Assembly (NCBI RefSeq): GCF_026000115.1
Contig: NZ_AP026867.1
Coordinates: forward strand, 279,501 to 343,500
Reading direction: 5' to 3'
DNA: 64,000 bases
Source of the DNA: Aureispira anguillae
GTDB lineage: Bacteria; Bacteroidota; Bacteroidia; Chitinophagales; Saprospiraceae
The position numbers and the translations under genes were made by a program. Of the stretch, positions 51,730 to 60,656 are shown one piece after another; the stretch's first letter is position 1; each line of letters opens with the position of its first letter. The notes below the pieces were generated by a model. The model was given only the letters and a program-made list of their open reading frames with translations, was not told where the DNA came from and ran no database searches.

Positions 51730-53995
51730 TGATTTAGAATATAACATCCTTAAAGCGATTAGAACGCATAAGCAAGTCACAGAGGTCTATCTTGGCTTTC
51801 TAGAATTTTCATGGGAATTTTCACTTGCAGAGTATTCCGCAACGTGTATTGAAGCAATTGATCTATCCTTGTTAGATAAAGCAATTTGTGGATTGTTACA
51901 AGTGGAAGATTCTTTGAGTCTTGAAAAAATTGGAAATATTCTAGGTTTTAATGTTGAGGATAAACCCAATGAAAAAAAGTATAAAGATTTAGCAGAATAT
52001 GAGCTTCTTAGAGAAGGGATTCAACATCTTTGTGATTTTGAAATGATAGAATGTAATGATATTCATTTTTCTGAATGTAGAATAACTCAAACAGGGAGAG
52101 AATATGCAGGTAAAAAGAAAAAGTTTAGAACAATAGAAGAGAAAGTGTTTTCATTATTCTTTGATGTTGAAGGGGGAATACATAAAAATGCCAAAAAACT
52201 ATTTGGTAATAAGTTAGGTAGTTCTGTAGAAGTACCATTATCAGATTCGATTGATTATGAGGACGAGGCTTTTGTTAAGTCCTTTGCAACACATCAAATA
52301 CCTGGCATTTATGATTTAGAAAAAATGAATTCATTCAAAGATTTAGAATTGAAAAAAGTGAATTCATATCAAACTGAATTAATTGCAACATTCTTGTATT
52401 CTATCGAAAATAAGCAAATTAGGCTAGTTGTGTATAATCCCTCTACTCAAGAAGTTGATAAAGGCTTTACTAATTTGTTTACAGAGTCACCTGAGTTAAA
52501 GAAAGAACTAATATCAGACTTTTGGCGAAATTCCTCAAAACTAAATACTTTGTCAAGGTATAAGGAAACACCTAAAATGTGGAGGGATAATATACTTTCT
52601 ATAAATAAGAAACTCAATTTATTAGTAGAGAAAAAAAATATAAAAGGGGCAAAAAAAGCTTTAAATCAATTTAGGTTATCTGAGAATTTCAGTCAATATA
52701 AACTCTTTTGCTTCTGGCTTCCTAAGGTGATAGAGTTAGCAAAAGGTGAGGTTTACTTGTCATTAAAGAGCTATGATAGGAAAGCTATTTTATTAGTAAA
52801 AGAAGTAATTCAAAAGATATCTGACAAGGATAAATTTTTATTCATTGATTTAGAGGTTGATAAGGATAATCCATACTTGATTGAAGAAGTATTGGATTTA
52901 AAAGAGACAGCTAATTCGACAAATAATTCATATGTGTTATTTGCTGATGAAGTAGAGTGCTTTCAATTAATTTGTGATGTTGGAGGAAAACGAAGGGTTT
53001 ATTCAGAAGAGAACTATAGAATAGAGTTAATGGTAGAAAGCAAAAAAAACTATTTTGATCTGTTATTTGTCTTAAAAACAGAAACATCAATTGATGATTT
53101 AACAGATGAGATTAATGAAATTAAAAATGATTTTGCAGAAGAAAGTGTATCAAATATAATAAGCGATATTCAGGAATATATGGATGATTATTCTCCTTCG
53201 GAGGAAAATGATTTGAAAGATTATAAACTTCTAGAATCTTGTACTAATAAAACAATTCCCTTTGCGAAGCTTGACAATTATACTAAATTAATCGAAGAAG
53301 TAGAAGTGAGAAAAGCTAGTTTATTGGAAGATGTAAAAACTATTCGAAGAGAAATCTTAAAACAAAAAATAAAAGATTTTCAATCCTTTTCTGCCTCATC
53401 ATATAGAGATTGTCAAAACTTTAGGAATCAAATTGAAACATTTAAGTTAGATTGTTTGGACTCCGAACTTTCATTGTTTGAAGAATTAGATAACTTAATA
53501 ACTAAGCAAGAGTTTAGTTTTAAGTTGATTGAACATAAAAACACTATAATTATCTGTTATGATATATTCTTAAATGATGCTCAAATTCTCCAAAAAGTAT
53601 ATGCCAAAGATAAAGTTGTATTGTCATCAAATATTTTTAAGAGATTAGAAAGTTGGTCAGAACTTCCAGAGTATAAAACCATTGTTCCTAGAGCATTAAG
53701 TGAAATTCAGAACTTTCAAAAAAAGAAGAGAATAACGTTGAATCAAGGTAAAAAAGAAGTTTTGGAAAATAAATTTAAGACTTCACCTTTTTCTGAAATA
53801 CTATCAATGGGAAGGGTATATTCTGACCGAAGTGAAAACCCTATTATTTTAACAAATCACCCTAAACTAATAGAAGAAGCTAGATTGCTTGGCTTAAATA
53901 CTATTTCTGAAAAAGCATTTAATGATATTATCAGTTTGAAAAATAAACTAGGTAAATCTAAATCTAGAAATAAATTTAAAAAGAATAAAAACTAA
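51722..53995 (+). CDS. Winged-helix protein with a PIN-like C-terminus
   Basis: The 757-residue protein opens with a helix-turn-helix-like region (about 50-140, ending ITQTGREYAG). Long coiled-coil segments occupy about 480-600. The last 150 residues resemble a PIN nuclease domain: IIICYDIFLND, then KVVLSSNIFKRLESW, then NPIILTNHPKLIEEARLLG. The Asp usual at the 'TNDPKL' position is His, so the metal site may be incomplete or the match may be structural only. The start overlaps the helicase gene by 8 bases. The PIN call is my inference. Confidence 0.6.
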   Translation: MINDLEYNILKAIRTHKQVTEVYLGFLEFSWEFSLAEYSATCIEAIDLSLLDKAICGLLQVEDSLSLEKIGNILGFNVEDKPNEKKYKDLAEYELLREGIQHLCDFEMIECNDIHFSECRITQTGREYAGKKKKFRTIEEKVFSLFFDVEGGIHKNAKKLFGNKLGSSVEVPLSDSIDYEDEAFVKSFATHQIPGIYDLEKMNSFKDLELKKVNSYQTELIATFLYSIENKQIRLVVYNPSTQEVDKGFTNLFTESPELKKELISDFWRNSSKLNTLSRYKETPKMWRDNILSINKKLNLLVEKKNIKGAKKALNQFRLSENFSQYKLFCFWLPKVIELAKGEVYLSLKSYDRKAILLVKEVIQKISDKDKFLFIDLEVDKDNPYLIEEVLDLKETANSTNNSYVLFADEVECFQLICDVGGKRRVYSEENYRIELMVESKKNYFDLLFVLKTETSIDDLTDEINEIKNDFAEESVSNIISDIQEYMDDYSPSEENDLKDYKLLESCTNKTIPFAKLDNYTKLIEEVEVRKASLLEDVKTIRREILKQKIKDFQSFSASSYRDCQNFRNQIETFKLDCLDSELSLFEELDNLITKQEFSFKLIEHKNTIIICYDIFLNDAQILQKVYAKDKVVLSSNIFKRLESWSELPEYKTIVPRALSEIQNFQKKKRITLNQGKKEVLENKFKTSPFSEILSMGRVYSDRSENPIILTNHPKLIEEARLLGLNTISEKAFNDIISLKNKLGKSKSRNKFKKNKN

Positions 53996-54000
53996 ATACT

Positions 54001-54636
54001 ATGTCTTGTTTTGAATCCTCAACATTTTTGAAGAATCCAGAAATCATGAATCAAGATTTTTTAATACAAGCTTGTGAACAGTTAGGCTGGAAATATAAGG
54101 TGAAGGATGGTGTCCTTAAAGTTTATAATGCAAAACAGGGGGCTCATTTGCATGGAGAGCCTGCATTAATTGTAAAGAATAATACAATTACTCACAATAG
54201 TTTTTACATGAAGAATGGGAAAGAACTCGTTGCTCAACTTCAATCAGAGTTCTATCAAATAAATGTATCATATGCAAAGGAAACTATTATTTCCGAGTTT
54301 GAATCTGTAGGGTTTATGCTTAAGAATGATAATGATTTTGAACCAAATGAGAAAGAGGTCGATAGTTTTTTTATGGTGGCATACTCAAAGTTAGAGAATG
54401 AAGATGAGCCATATGTAGAAATTAGATTTACGATATTGTATGATGGAACAATTGTATCGGATTCTAATTATATTCCATCAGACATACACGAGTTGGCAGA
54501 TGAAGCGATGGAGAAAATAGACGAGGCTTTTGGCAGTAAAAGAAGAGAAGGAGAAGAGATTATACGAAAAGAGGTCCCTATTGAATATCAACATAAATCC
54601 TATTGTACAAATAATAAAATAAAAGCTAAAAACTAA
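54001..54636 (+). CDS. DUF1257 (Ycf35-like) / DUF2997-like fusion
   Basis: In this 211-residue protein, residues about 1-125 follow the DUF1257 pattern (MSCFESSTF, then ACEQLGWKYKV). Residues about 140-180 (VEIRFTILYDGTIVSDS, then ELADEAMEKIDEAFG) resemble the small DUF2997 protein. These two families are usually separate genes beside a Ycf46-like AAA ATPase, which is exactly the next gene here. The ATG 5 bases after the previous stop is chosen because it restores the MSxF start of the family. The biochemical role is unknown. Confidence 0.65.
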   Translation: MSCFESSTFLKNPEIMNQDFLIQACEQLGWKYKVKDGVLKVYNAKQGAHLHGEPALIVKNNTITHNSFYMKNGKELVAQLQSEFYQINVSYAKETIISEFESVGFMLKNDNDFEPNEKEVDSFFMVAYSKLENEDEPYVEIRFTILYDGTIVSDSNYIPSDIHELADEAMEKIDEAFGSKRREGEEIIRKEVPIEYQHKSYCTNNKIKAKN

Positions 54637-54646
54637 AATTTATATT

Positions 54647-56272
54647 ATGCAGAAAGAATTTTTAGAATTAGAGAATATGCTCGATGCTAGATATCCTATA
54701 GTATATTTAGCATCCCCCGAATATAGTAGGATAGTTCAGACTGTTAGACGTATTGCTTTTCAAAAAAATTATGTATTCCATACGTGGGATATTGCAGCAG
54801 GACTTCAAACTCATACCAGAAAGTTGAATACAACTGATTTAGGTGATGTAATCAAGCATCCTGACCATAAAACAACTAAAAGTCCTGATGGGCTTTTAGA
54901 AGAAATATTGAAAGGGAAAGAAGAATTTCTAAATAAAAAAGAAATCTTCTTATTAGAGGACGCACATAAATATTTTAACAGGGGAGATAAATTTGTTGTA
55001 CTACTTAGAAAACTGACACATTTTCTTAAGAAATATAACAAGCATATTTTATTGTTGTCTCCGTTTAGTAAATTACCTGTAGAAATAGAAAAATATATAA
55101 CTGTGGTAAATATTCCTCTACCAGATAAGAATGATTTAGAAACGAGGTTAGATGCAGTTAATCGTGGTGCCCCTGAAATCAATCCTGATCTAAAGAAGAT
55201 GATTTTGGACGCAGCTGCTGGGTTAACTGACACAGAAGCTGACCTAGCTTTTCGCTTGGCAAAAGTAAAAACAGGATTAAATAGTAAGGATGCAATTAAA
55301 GCTATTATTAGAGAAAAAGAACAAATAATAAAGAAGAGTGGTATCCTTGATTACTATCATGTAAATGAAAAAATGAATACTAGTGTAGGAGGCTTAGATA
55401 GGTTAAAAGAATGGTTGACACTGAGAAAAAAATCTTTCGAGAGAAAGGCAAAAAAATTCGGACTTACTGAGCCCAAAGGTATTTTATTACTAGGTGTTCC
55501 AGGAACTGGAAAAAGCTTAACCGCAAAGAGTATTTCCCAAGAATGGAATCAGCCTTTACTTAAGCTGGATATTGGACGTGTTTTTCAAGCTGAGGTAGGA
55601 AGCAGTGAAAACAATATTCGAAATGCAATAGCAACAGCTGAAGCAGTTGCCCCATGTATTCTTTGGATTGATGAAATCGAAAAAGGTTTAAGTGTAGGAG
55701 GTGGTGAGAAGGATGGTGGGACTAACTCTAGAGTCTTTTCGACGATTCTTACATGGATGCAAGAAAAAACAAAAGCAGTTTTTGTTGTGGCTACAGCAAA
55801 TAATATCAGCAATTTGCCACCTGAACTTCTTAGAAAAGGACGTTTTGATGAAATTTTCTTTGTTGACTTGCCTACAAAAAAAGAACGGGAAGATATATTT
55901 AGAATACATCTTAAGAAATATAATCAGGAAAAAGCAATAACTAATTTTGAATCTATTTTAGAGTCAACAGTCCACTTTAATGGAGCTGAAATAGCAGAAG
56001 CTGTTAAAGAAGCTATGTTTATAGCTTATCTAGAAGATTCGGAAAATCCTGAAATTAGTTCAGCTCATTTACTACAAGCAATCAAAGCTACAGTTCCATT
56101 AGCTAAAACTATGAGAACAAAAATTAATAAACTTAGAGAATGGGCTAAGACTAGAGCTAGATTTGCAAGTTCAGATAAAAATAATGAAGATTTACCTCTA
56201 CTTCTAAATGATGATAAAAGTAAAGAGGAAGATACTAGAACACAAAGGGAAATTCAAGAAGATATATTTTAG
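54647..56272 (+). CDS. Ycf46-like AAA+ ATPase
   Basis: The 541-residue protein has the Ycf46-type N-terminal domain (ARYPIVYLASPE, HTWDIAAGLQ), followed by a AAA+ module with Walker A GVPGTGKS (283-290), Walker B LWIDEIEKG (339-347), sensor 1 VATANN and an arginine finger region LLRKGRFDEIF. Such ATPases pair with DUF1257/DUF2997 proteins, as in the gene 10 bases upstream. It probably remodels or loads other members of the operon. It is the last gene of the five-gene unit. Confidence 0.85.
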   Translation: MQKEFLELENMLDARYPIVYLASPEYSRIVQTVRRIAFQKNYVFHTWDIAAGLQTHTRKLNTTDLGDVIKHPDHKTTKSPDGLLEEILKGKEEFLNKKEIFLLEDAHKYFNRGDKFVVLLRKLTHFLKKYNKHILLLSPFSKLPVEIEKYITVVNIPLPDKNDLETRLDAVNRGAPEINPDLKKMILDAAAGLTDTEADLAFRLAKVKTGLNSKDAIKAIIREKEQIIKKSGILDYYHVNEKMNTSVGGLDRLKEWLTLRKKSFERKAKKFGLTEPKGILLLGVPGTGKSLTAKSISQEWNQPLLKLDIGRVFQAEVGSSENNIRNAIATAEAVAPCILWIDEIEKGLSVGGGEKDGGTNSRVFSTILTWMQEKTKAVFVVATANNISNLPPELLRKGRFDEIFFVDLPTKKEREDIFRIHLKKYNQEKAITNFESILESTVHFNGAEIAEAVKEAMFIAYLEDSENPEISSAHLLQAIKATVPLAKTMRTKINKLREWAKTRARFASSDKNNEDLPLLLNDDKSKEEDTRTQREIQEDIF

Positions 56273-56273
56273 T

Positions 56274-57437
56274 TTAGCTATATTTTTGTGCTAAATAGTA
56301 ATCTTGTTGTGCTCCAGTGATATCACCAATTTCTTCTTTTGCTTTTGCACGCATTTTGTATGCTAAGGCAAAGGAAGGAAGGAGCTGAATAGCTTTATTA
56401 TAATCGACTATTGCTTTATGAGTAAAGTTGACTTTTAAGAGAAGAGAGCCTCTGTTACAATATAGGGTTGGATCATTAGGAGCTAATTCTATACCTTTGT
56501 TATAATCTTTCATGGCTTCTTGGTATTTGTTTAAATCATCATATAAGGCTCCTCGGTCTCTATAAACATCAGAGAAGTTAGGATCAACTATTAATGCCTG
56601 TGAATAATAAAACTCAGCTTCTGAAAAATCTTGGAAAAAATACATTTCTAATCCTTGCTTATAATAATTATATGCTTTTTTATTTTGAGTACTAGTAGCC
56701 TTCATTGGAGAATTGTCAATATGATGCTGAAGGTTGTATTGGCTTATGATATTTTTAGCTGGCTGTGCACCAAGATTAGCAGCATCCTTAAGACCTTCAA
56801 TACCCATGTAGAACAAATTGTAATCACTTTCTTCAGCACCTATTTTCCACATTAATACCCCTTTTAAATAATATGCATTGGGATAATCAATATTATGATG
56901 AATTGCTCTATTACAAGCTCTAATTGCACCAACAACATCTCTTGAATTTGCTAAGCAAACCCCTAAGTTATTGTATGAAGATTCAATGTTGCTAAATATA
57001 TAGTTTGCTCGTTTTACACGAGGTATTGAATTTTTGTATTGTTTCCAACATTCAATGGATTTTTTATAATAATTAATAGCTTCTGGATATTTTTTTAAAG
57101 CCTCATAACATACACCCAATTTGAAATAACCATTATGTCTATCAGGAAAATAAGAACAGTATTTTTCAAAATCACTAATTGCCTTTGTTAATTCACCTAA
57201 ATCCTCATATACAGAGCCTCTTACATAATATATGTTTCCTCCATCGGGGTACTCATAGAGAGCGAATTTGCAATTACGTAAAGTTTCTTTCAATGACTCA
57301 TCTCGATAACTAATAACAATCTCATATTCTGTTTTTTCATATCCCTTTTGCATGACAGGAATGAAAAGATCTTCAATTGAATATTCTTGCCTAACTCCCA
57401 TTGGGCTTGGACGGAAAAATGAATCAAAATAACTCAT
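56274..57437 (-). CDS. TPR-repeat protein (387 aa)
   Basis: The protein has about eight TPRs across its length, such as YFKLGVCYEALKKYPEAINY, VYRDRGALYDDLNKYQEAMKD and LYCNRGSLLLKVNFTHKAI. The first 60 residues are unique. There is no signal peptide. It is convergent with the AAA ATPase gene, with one base between the stops, and divergent from the reverse transcriptase gene. Its role could be scaffolding for either neighbouring system. Confidence 0.8.
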   Translation of the reverse strand: MSYFDSFFRPSPMGVRQEYSIEDLFIPVMQKGYEKTEYEIVISYRDESLKETLRNCKFALYEYPDGGNIYYVRGSVYEDLGELTKAISDFEKYCSYFPDRHNGYFKLGVCYEALKKYPEAINYYKKSIECWKQYKNSIPRVKRANYIFSNIESSYNNLGVCLANSRDVVGAIRACNRAIHHNIDYPNAYYLKGVLMWKIGAEESDYNLFYMGIEGLKDAANLGAQPAKNIISQYNLQHHIDNSPMKATSTQNKKAYNYYKQGLEMYFFQDFSEAEFYYSQALIVDPNFSDVYRDRGALYDDLNKYQEAMKDYNKGIELAPNDPTLYCNRGSLLLKVNFTHKAIVDYNKAIQLLPSFALAYKMRAKAKEEIGDITGAQQDYYLAQKYS

Positions 57438-57622
57438 AATAGGTTATGTGAAATTAAATAAAGTTACTTTCTCTGAAAAGATAAACAATAATTGGCTAAA
57501 GAACAAAAACTTCAAACCTAACAATTATGGAGAATAAACAACTTTTTATCTATTATTCTTTATCTTTAAGAAATATTGACCTATAGTGTCACCATTCTAT
57601 AATTAGAATCTAATCTACCAAA

Positions 57623-59359
57623 ATGGTACTGGAAAAATATTTTAATTGTGATAATCTGAAATTAGCTTGGGAGCGAATGTTACGATGGTCTGATAGTACT
57701 ATTAAGGACCACTGGGGGATAAGTGTTTTTGAGGCAAATTTGGATGATAATTTAGGAAGACTATCTAATAAGCTAATAAATAACCAATATGAGCCAATTA
57801 GACCTCAGAAATTCTATGTCCCAAAATCATCTGGGACGCAAAGAACAAAGACTATCCTTATGATTGAAGATGCGATTGTCTATCAGGCAATTGTCAATAT
57901 AATAGCATATGAGAATTATGATAAAATTGAGGAGTTTTACCTTTGTGTTTTTGGAAATGTATTAAATGAAGAAGTAAAGTTTGGAGAAAATTTAATTTCT
58001 AATAAAAGTGATCTAAAAAGTCCCCCTAGTTATTTTTTTTATAAGCCATATTTAAATTTATATAACGAGTTTTCAAACTTCGTTAATGGAGTAATCCTTG
58101 ATGATGAAGTTAACTATAAATTAGAGACTGATATTACAGGTTTTTTTGATAGTATACCTCATTTTAGTCTTCTTGAAAAATTGAATAAAGATTATTTCGT
58201 AGAGGAAGACATCTTAGAACTGTTATCCCTTTTACTTAATTGTTGGTCTGGAACAAAATCTAATATGACAATCGGGGTAGGTATTCCTCAAGGTCCAGGT
58301 CCTTCCCATTTTTTAGCAAATATTCTTCTGTATGATTTAGATGAATACTTTATGGAGAAGATGAATTTTGATGAAACTATCTACTATTGTAGATATATGG
58401 ACGATATACGAATATATAGTTCTGATACAAGAGAGCTAAGAGATTGTTTAATGTATTTAGATACGTACTTAAAAGGTTTTGCTTTATCAATTAATTCTAG
58501 CAAAACGAGTATAAGAGAGATTGTTGATCGAAAAAATGATGACTCGATAATTGACTTTCACGTAGATTATAAAGCTACGGATATGGAGGTGTCTAAATTT
58601 TTAAAAAAGTTGTATGAGGAACACAATTTAACATCAGAGTTTTATTTTAAAGAAAATAAAAGCAGTAGTAATCTTACTGAAAATGAGTCTGCAAAAGAAC
58701 TTAAACAGGTTGAAGGAAAGGAGAATGTTATTAAGTTTTGGAAGGATGAAATTAATGATGTTGAAGATATTTTGCTTAATTCTTTTGAGAATAAAGATGG
58801 TAGCCTTTCTATTCCCTTAACTAACGTCACATCAGATCGATTCTTTGTGAACTTGAGTTATCGATATAGAATAGCAATACGTAGTATAAAAGAACAAGAT
58901 GCTGATATAGAAGAAATAGATTATTCTAAAACTTCAAATTACTGGTTGTTCTTGATTAAAGAATATCCTTGGCGAGCTAATTATTTCTGTCTTGTCTTGA
59001 ATGAGTTTCCTTCACTTCCTGAACTTAAACAGCATCTAATTTCTCTTGTGGAGGAGTTTGAAGCTTATGAATGGATCACCCATCATTTATTTCTTACCTT
59101 AAGTATTAAACAGGTATTTACTGATGACGAATTAAAGTCCCTGCTCTATACATTTGGTCATCTAACAGATTACGCCAAACTTGGCTTATACAAATTACTA
59201 ATAGCTAAGCTTGAAAGTGATGATGTTGATGAATTAATTGATGTATCAATAAAGAAAGAGCCCAATGCGTATTTGAGAAAAACTTTAATGAGGATTTATA
59301 TGGATCGTAAAAGAGGAAAATTAGAATTGGAACCCATGCTTAATTCTTTTGGTTTATGA
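57623..59359 (+). CDS. Reverse transcriptase of the Abi/DRT kind
   Basis: The 578-residue protein has RT motifs in order: the N-terminal YEPIRPQKFYVPKSSG and EDAIVYQAIVN, motif A TDITGFFDSIPH, motif B GIPQGPGPSHFLANILL and the catalytic motif C YMDD (258-261) in CRYMDDIRIYS. It lacks group II intron maturase and endonuclease domains. The C-terminal half is helical, like the repeat domain of Abi/UG reverse transcriptases. It starts an ATGA-coupled cassette with a HEPN and an HD protein, so I infer an antiphage defence RT. No retron-type msr/msd could be identified upstream. Confidence 0.85.
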   Translation: MVLEKYFNCDNLKLAWERMLRWSDSTIKDHWGISVFEANLDDNLGRLSNKLINNQYEPIRPQKFYVPKSSGTQRTKTILMIEDAIVYQAIVNIIAYENYDKIEEFYLCVFGNVLNEEVKFGENLISNKSDLKSPPSYFFYKPYLNLYNEFSNFVNGVILDDEVNYKLETDITGFFDSIPHFSLLEKLNKDYFVEEDILELLSLLLNCWSGTKSNMTIGVGIPQGPGPSHFLANILLYDLDEYFMEKMNFDETIYYCRYMDDIRIYSSDTRELRDCLMYLDTYLKGFALSINSSKTSIREIVDRKNDDSIIDFHVDYKATDMEVSKFLKKLYEEHNLTSEFYFKENKSSSNLTENESAKELKQVEGKENVIKFWKDEINDVEDILLNSFENKDGSLSIPLTNVTSDRFFVNLSYRYRIAIRSIKEQDADIEEIDYSKTSNYWLFLIKEYPWRANYFCLVLNEFPSLPELKQHLISLVEEFEAYEWITHHLFLTLSIKQVFTDDELKSLLYTFGHLTDYAKLGLYKLLIAKLESDDVDELIDVSIKKEPNAYLRKTLMRIYMDRKRGKLELEPMLNSFGL

Positions 59360-60003
59360 GTTATAAAAATAATAGACAACTAAGTTTTATCTCTAGCTAT
59401 GATGAAGGAATGTCGGAACTAGAAAAGACTCATTTAGATAAGCTTATATCAGAGTTGTACAACTTAGAGGAGTATTTAGAATATTTATATTCTGATATAT
59501 TAAATGTTAATGATTTAGGATTCTCTTTCAAGTCAAGTATACATCCTAATGTATATGACTATTCTAATGAAATGGCTGAAATATGTGTTAGAATAAAGTA
59601 TAAGTGCTCTCAACTGGAACATCATGAAGCTATGGGATGGATTACCCATGCTTTACTTTGTTTTGATAATCTTATTTTTTTCTACATAAATGATTGTTTA
59701 GAAGAAACAGTTAATAAGATTCCAAAACAATCTTTAGAGAGAGATAATTATACCCATTTGAATGAAAAAGGAGATCCCTATAATATAATAGGAACCTATT
59801 TTGAATCTATTTATCAGTATAGATCAAAATTGGTCCATCCATATTTTATAGATGATAATGGTAGAAAGAGTCACAAACCCATCTCTAAATCTACTAAAAG
59901 ACACTACATTAAATTGACCGTTGAGTTATTCTTAAAAGAAGCTTTAGGTGTATTATTAACCAAGTATAAAGAACATTTTCAAATCACAACACCAACTACA
60001 TAA
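59356..60003 (+). CDS. HEPN-like protein (predicted RNase)
   Basis: The 215-residue helical protein has the HEPN RNase motif R-x4-H at Arg156 and His161 (YRSKLVHPYF), preceded by a conserved-looking helix AMGWITHALLCFDN. Family knowledge: HEPN domains with this motif form dimeric RNases in many abortive-infection systems; AbiA carries one fused to a reverse transcriptase. Here it is a separate gene. Its ATG overlaps the RT stop (ATGA), and its stop overlaps the HD gene start (TAATG), so all three are coupled. The HEPN call rests on the motif and helical content. Confidence 0.65.
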   Translation: MSYKNNRQLSFISSYDEGMSELEKTHLDKLISELYNLEEYLEYLYSDILNVNDLGFSFKSSIHPNVYDYSNEMAEICVRIKYKCSQLEHHEAMGWITHALLCFDNLIFFYINDCLEETVNKIPKQSLERDNYTHLNEKGDPYNIIGTYFESIYQYRSKLVHPYFIDDNGRKSHKPISKSTKRHYIKLTVELFLKEALGVLLTKYKEHFQITTPTT

Positions 60004-60656
60004 TGAAATTATCTTCTCCATTTTCAGTTATATCTATAATCGAAAAAATAGATAGTTCTTTTATCGCTTTATATAATCGTCAAATCAGGCATTACAAACT
60101 GAGAGAGCATACTTTTCTGGTGTTAAGTGAGTTTTTCAAGTATTTTGGTCATTTGGATTTAAGCTTATTTGACGACAAAGAGGGTAATTGGTTTAAATAT
60201 TTACTCGCATTGCATGATATTGGCAAACCTATGGCAATGAATGAGAAAGGATTCGCAACAAAAAAGAAATACATTGTAACGAAGAAATTGATTACGAAAC
60301 TTTCTGTCTCTCTTGGCATTAAGAAGCAATTACCAATAATTTTAGCGTTAGTAGAACATGATAGTTTAGGGAAGTATTTCCAAGGAAAGTCTAATCTAGA
60401 CAAAACAATTCAGACTTTAGCGAATCAAGCAGAACAAGCTGGTTTAGGTATTAGTGATTACTTCAGATATAAGTTTTTATACTATCAATGTGACTTGGCT
60501 TCTTATACAGAAGATGCAGGAGGTCAACCTTTTTTAGAACATTTATTTATCTATGAAGACGGTAGAAATAAAAAAACTACTAAATCAAACAGTCAGTTTT
60601 GTTTTTGTACAGAATATACTCAAAAGTTGAATGTGTTAGTAAAAAGGATAATTTAA
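60003..60656 (+). CDS. HD-domain phosphohydrolase-like protein
   Basis: The 217-residue protein shows HD-superfamily metal ligands in order: His36 (REHTFLV), His71-Asp72 (LLALHDIGKP), His119 (LVEHDSLG) and Asp164 (YQCDLAS). HD proteins hydrolyse phosphoesters such as nucleotides, dNTPs or cyclic nucleotides. It is the last gene of the RT-HEPN-HD cassette. Its stop overlaps that of the convergent DarT-like gene by 4 bases. I infer that it processes the RT product, depletes nucleotides or controls the HEPN protein; none of these is shown. Confidence 0.75.
   Translation: MKLSSPFSVISIIEKIDSSFIALYNRQIRHYKLREHTFLVLSEFFKYFGHLDLSLFDDKEGNWFKYLLALHDIGKPMAMNEKGFATKKKYIVTKKLITKLSVSLGIKKQLPIILALVEHDSLGKYFQGKSNLDKTIQTLANQAEQAGLGISDYFRYKFLYYQCDLASYTEDAGGQPFLEHLFIYEDGRNKKTTKSNSQFCFCTEYTQKLNVLVKRII

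Noticed and set aside
57438-57622. Retron msr/msd or DRT non-coding RNA before the reverse transcriptase
   Set aside because: I searched by eye for long inverted repeats and saw none strong enough in the 185 bases. A structured RNA cannot be excluded without folding and comparison.
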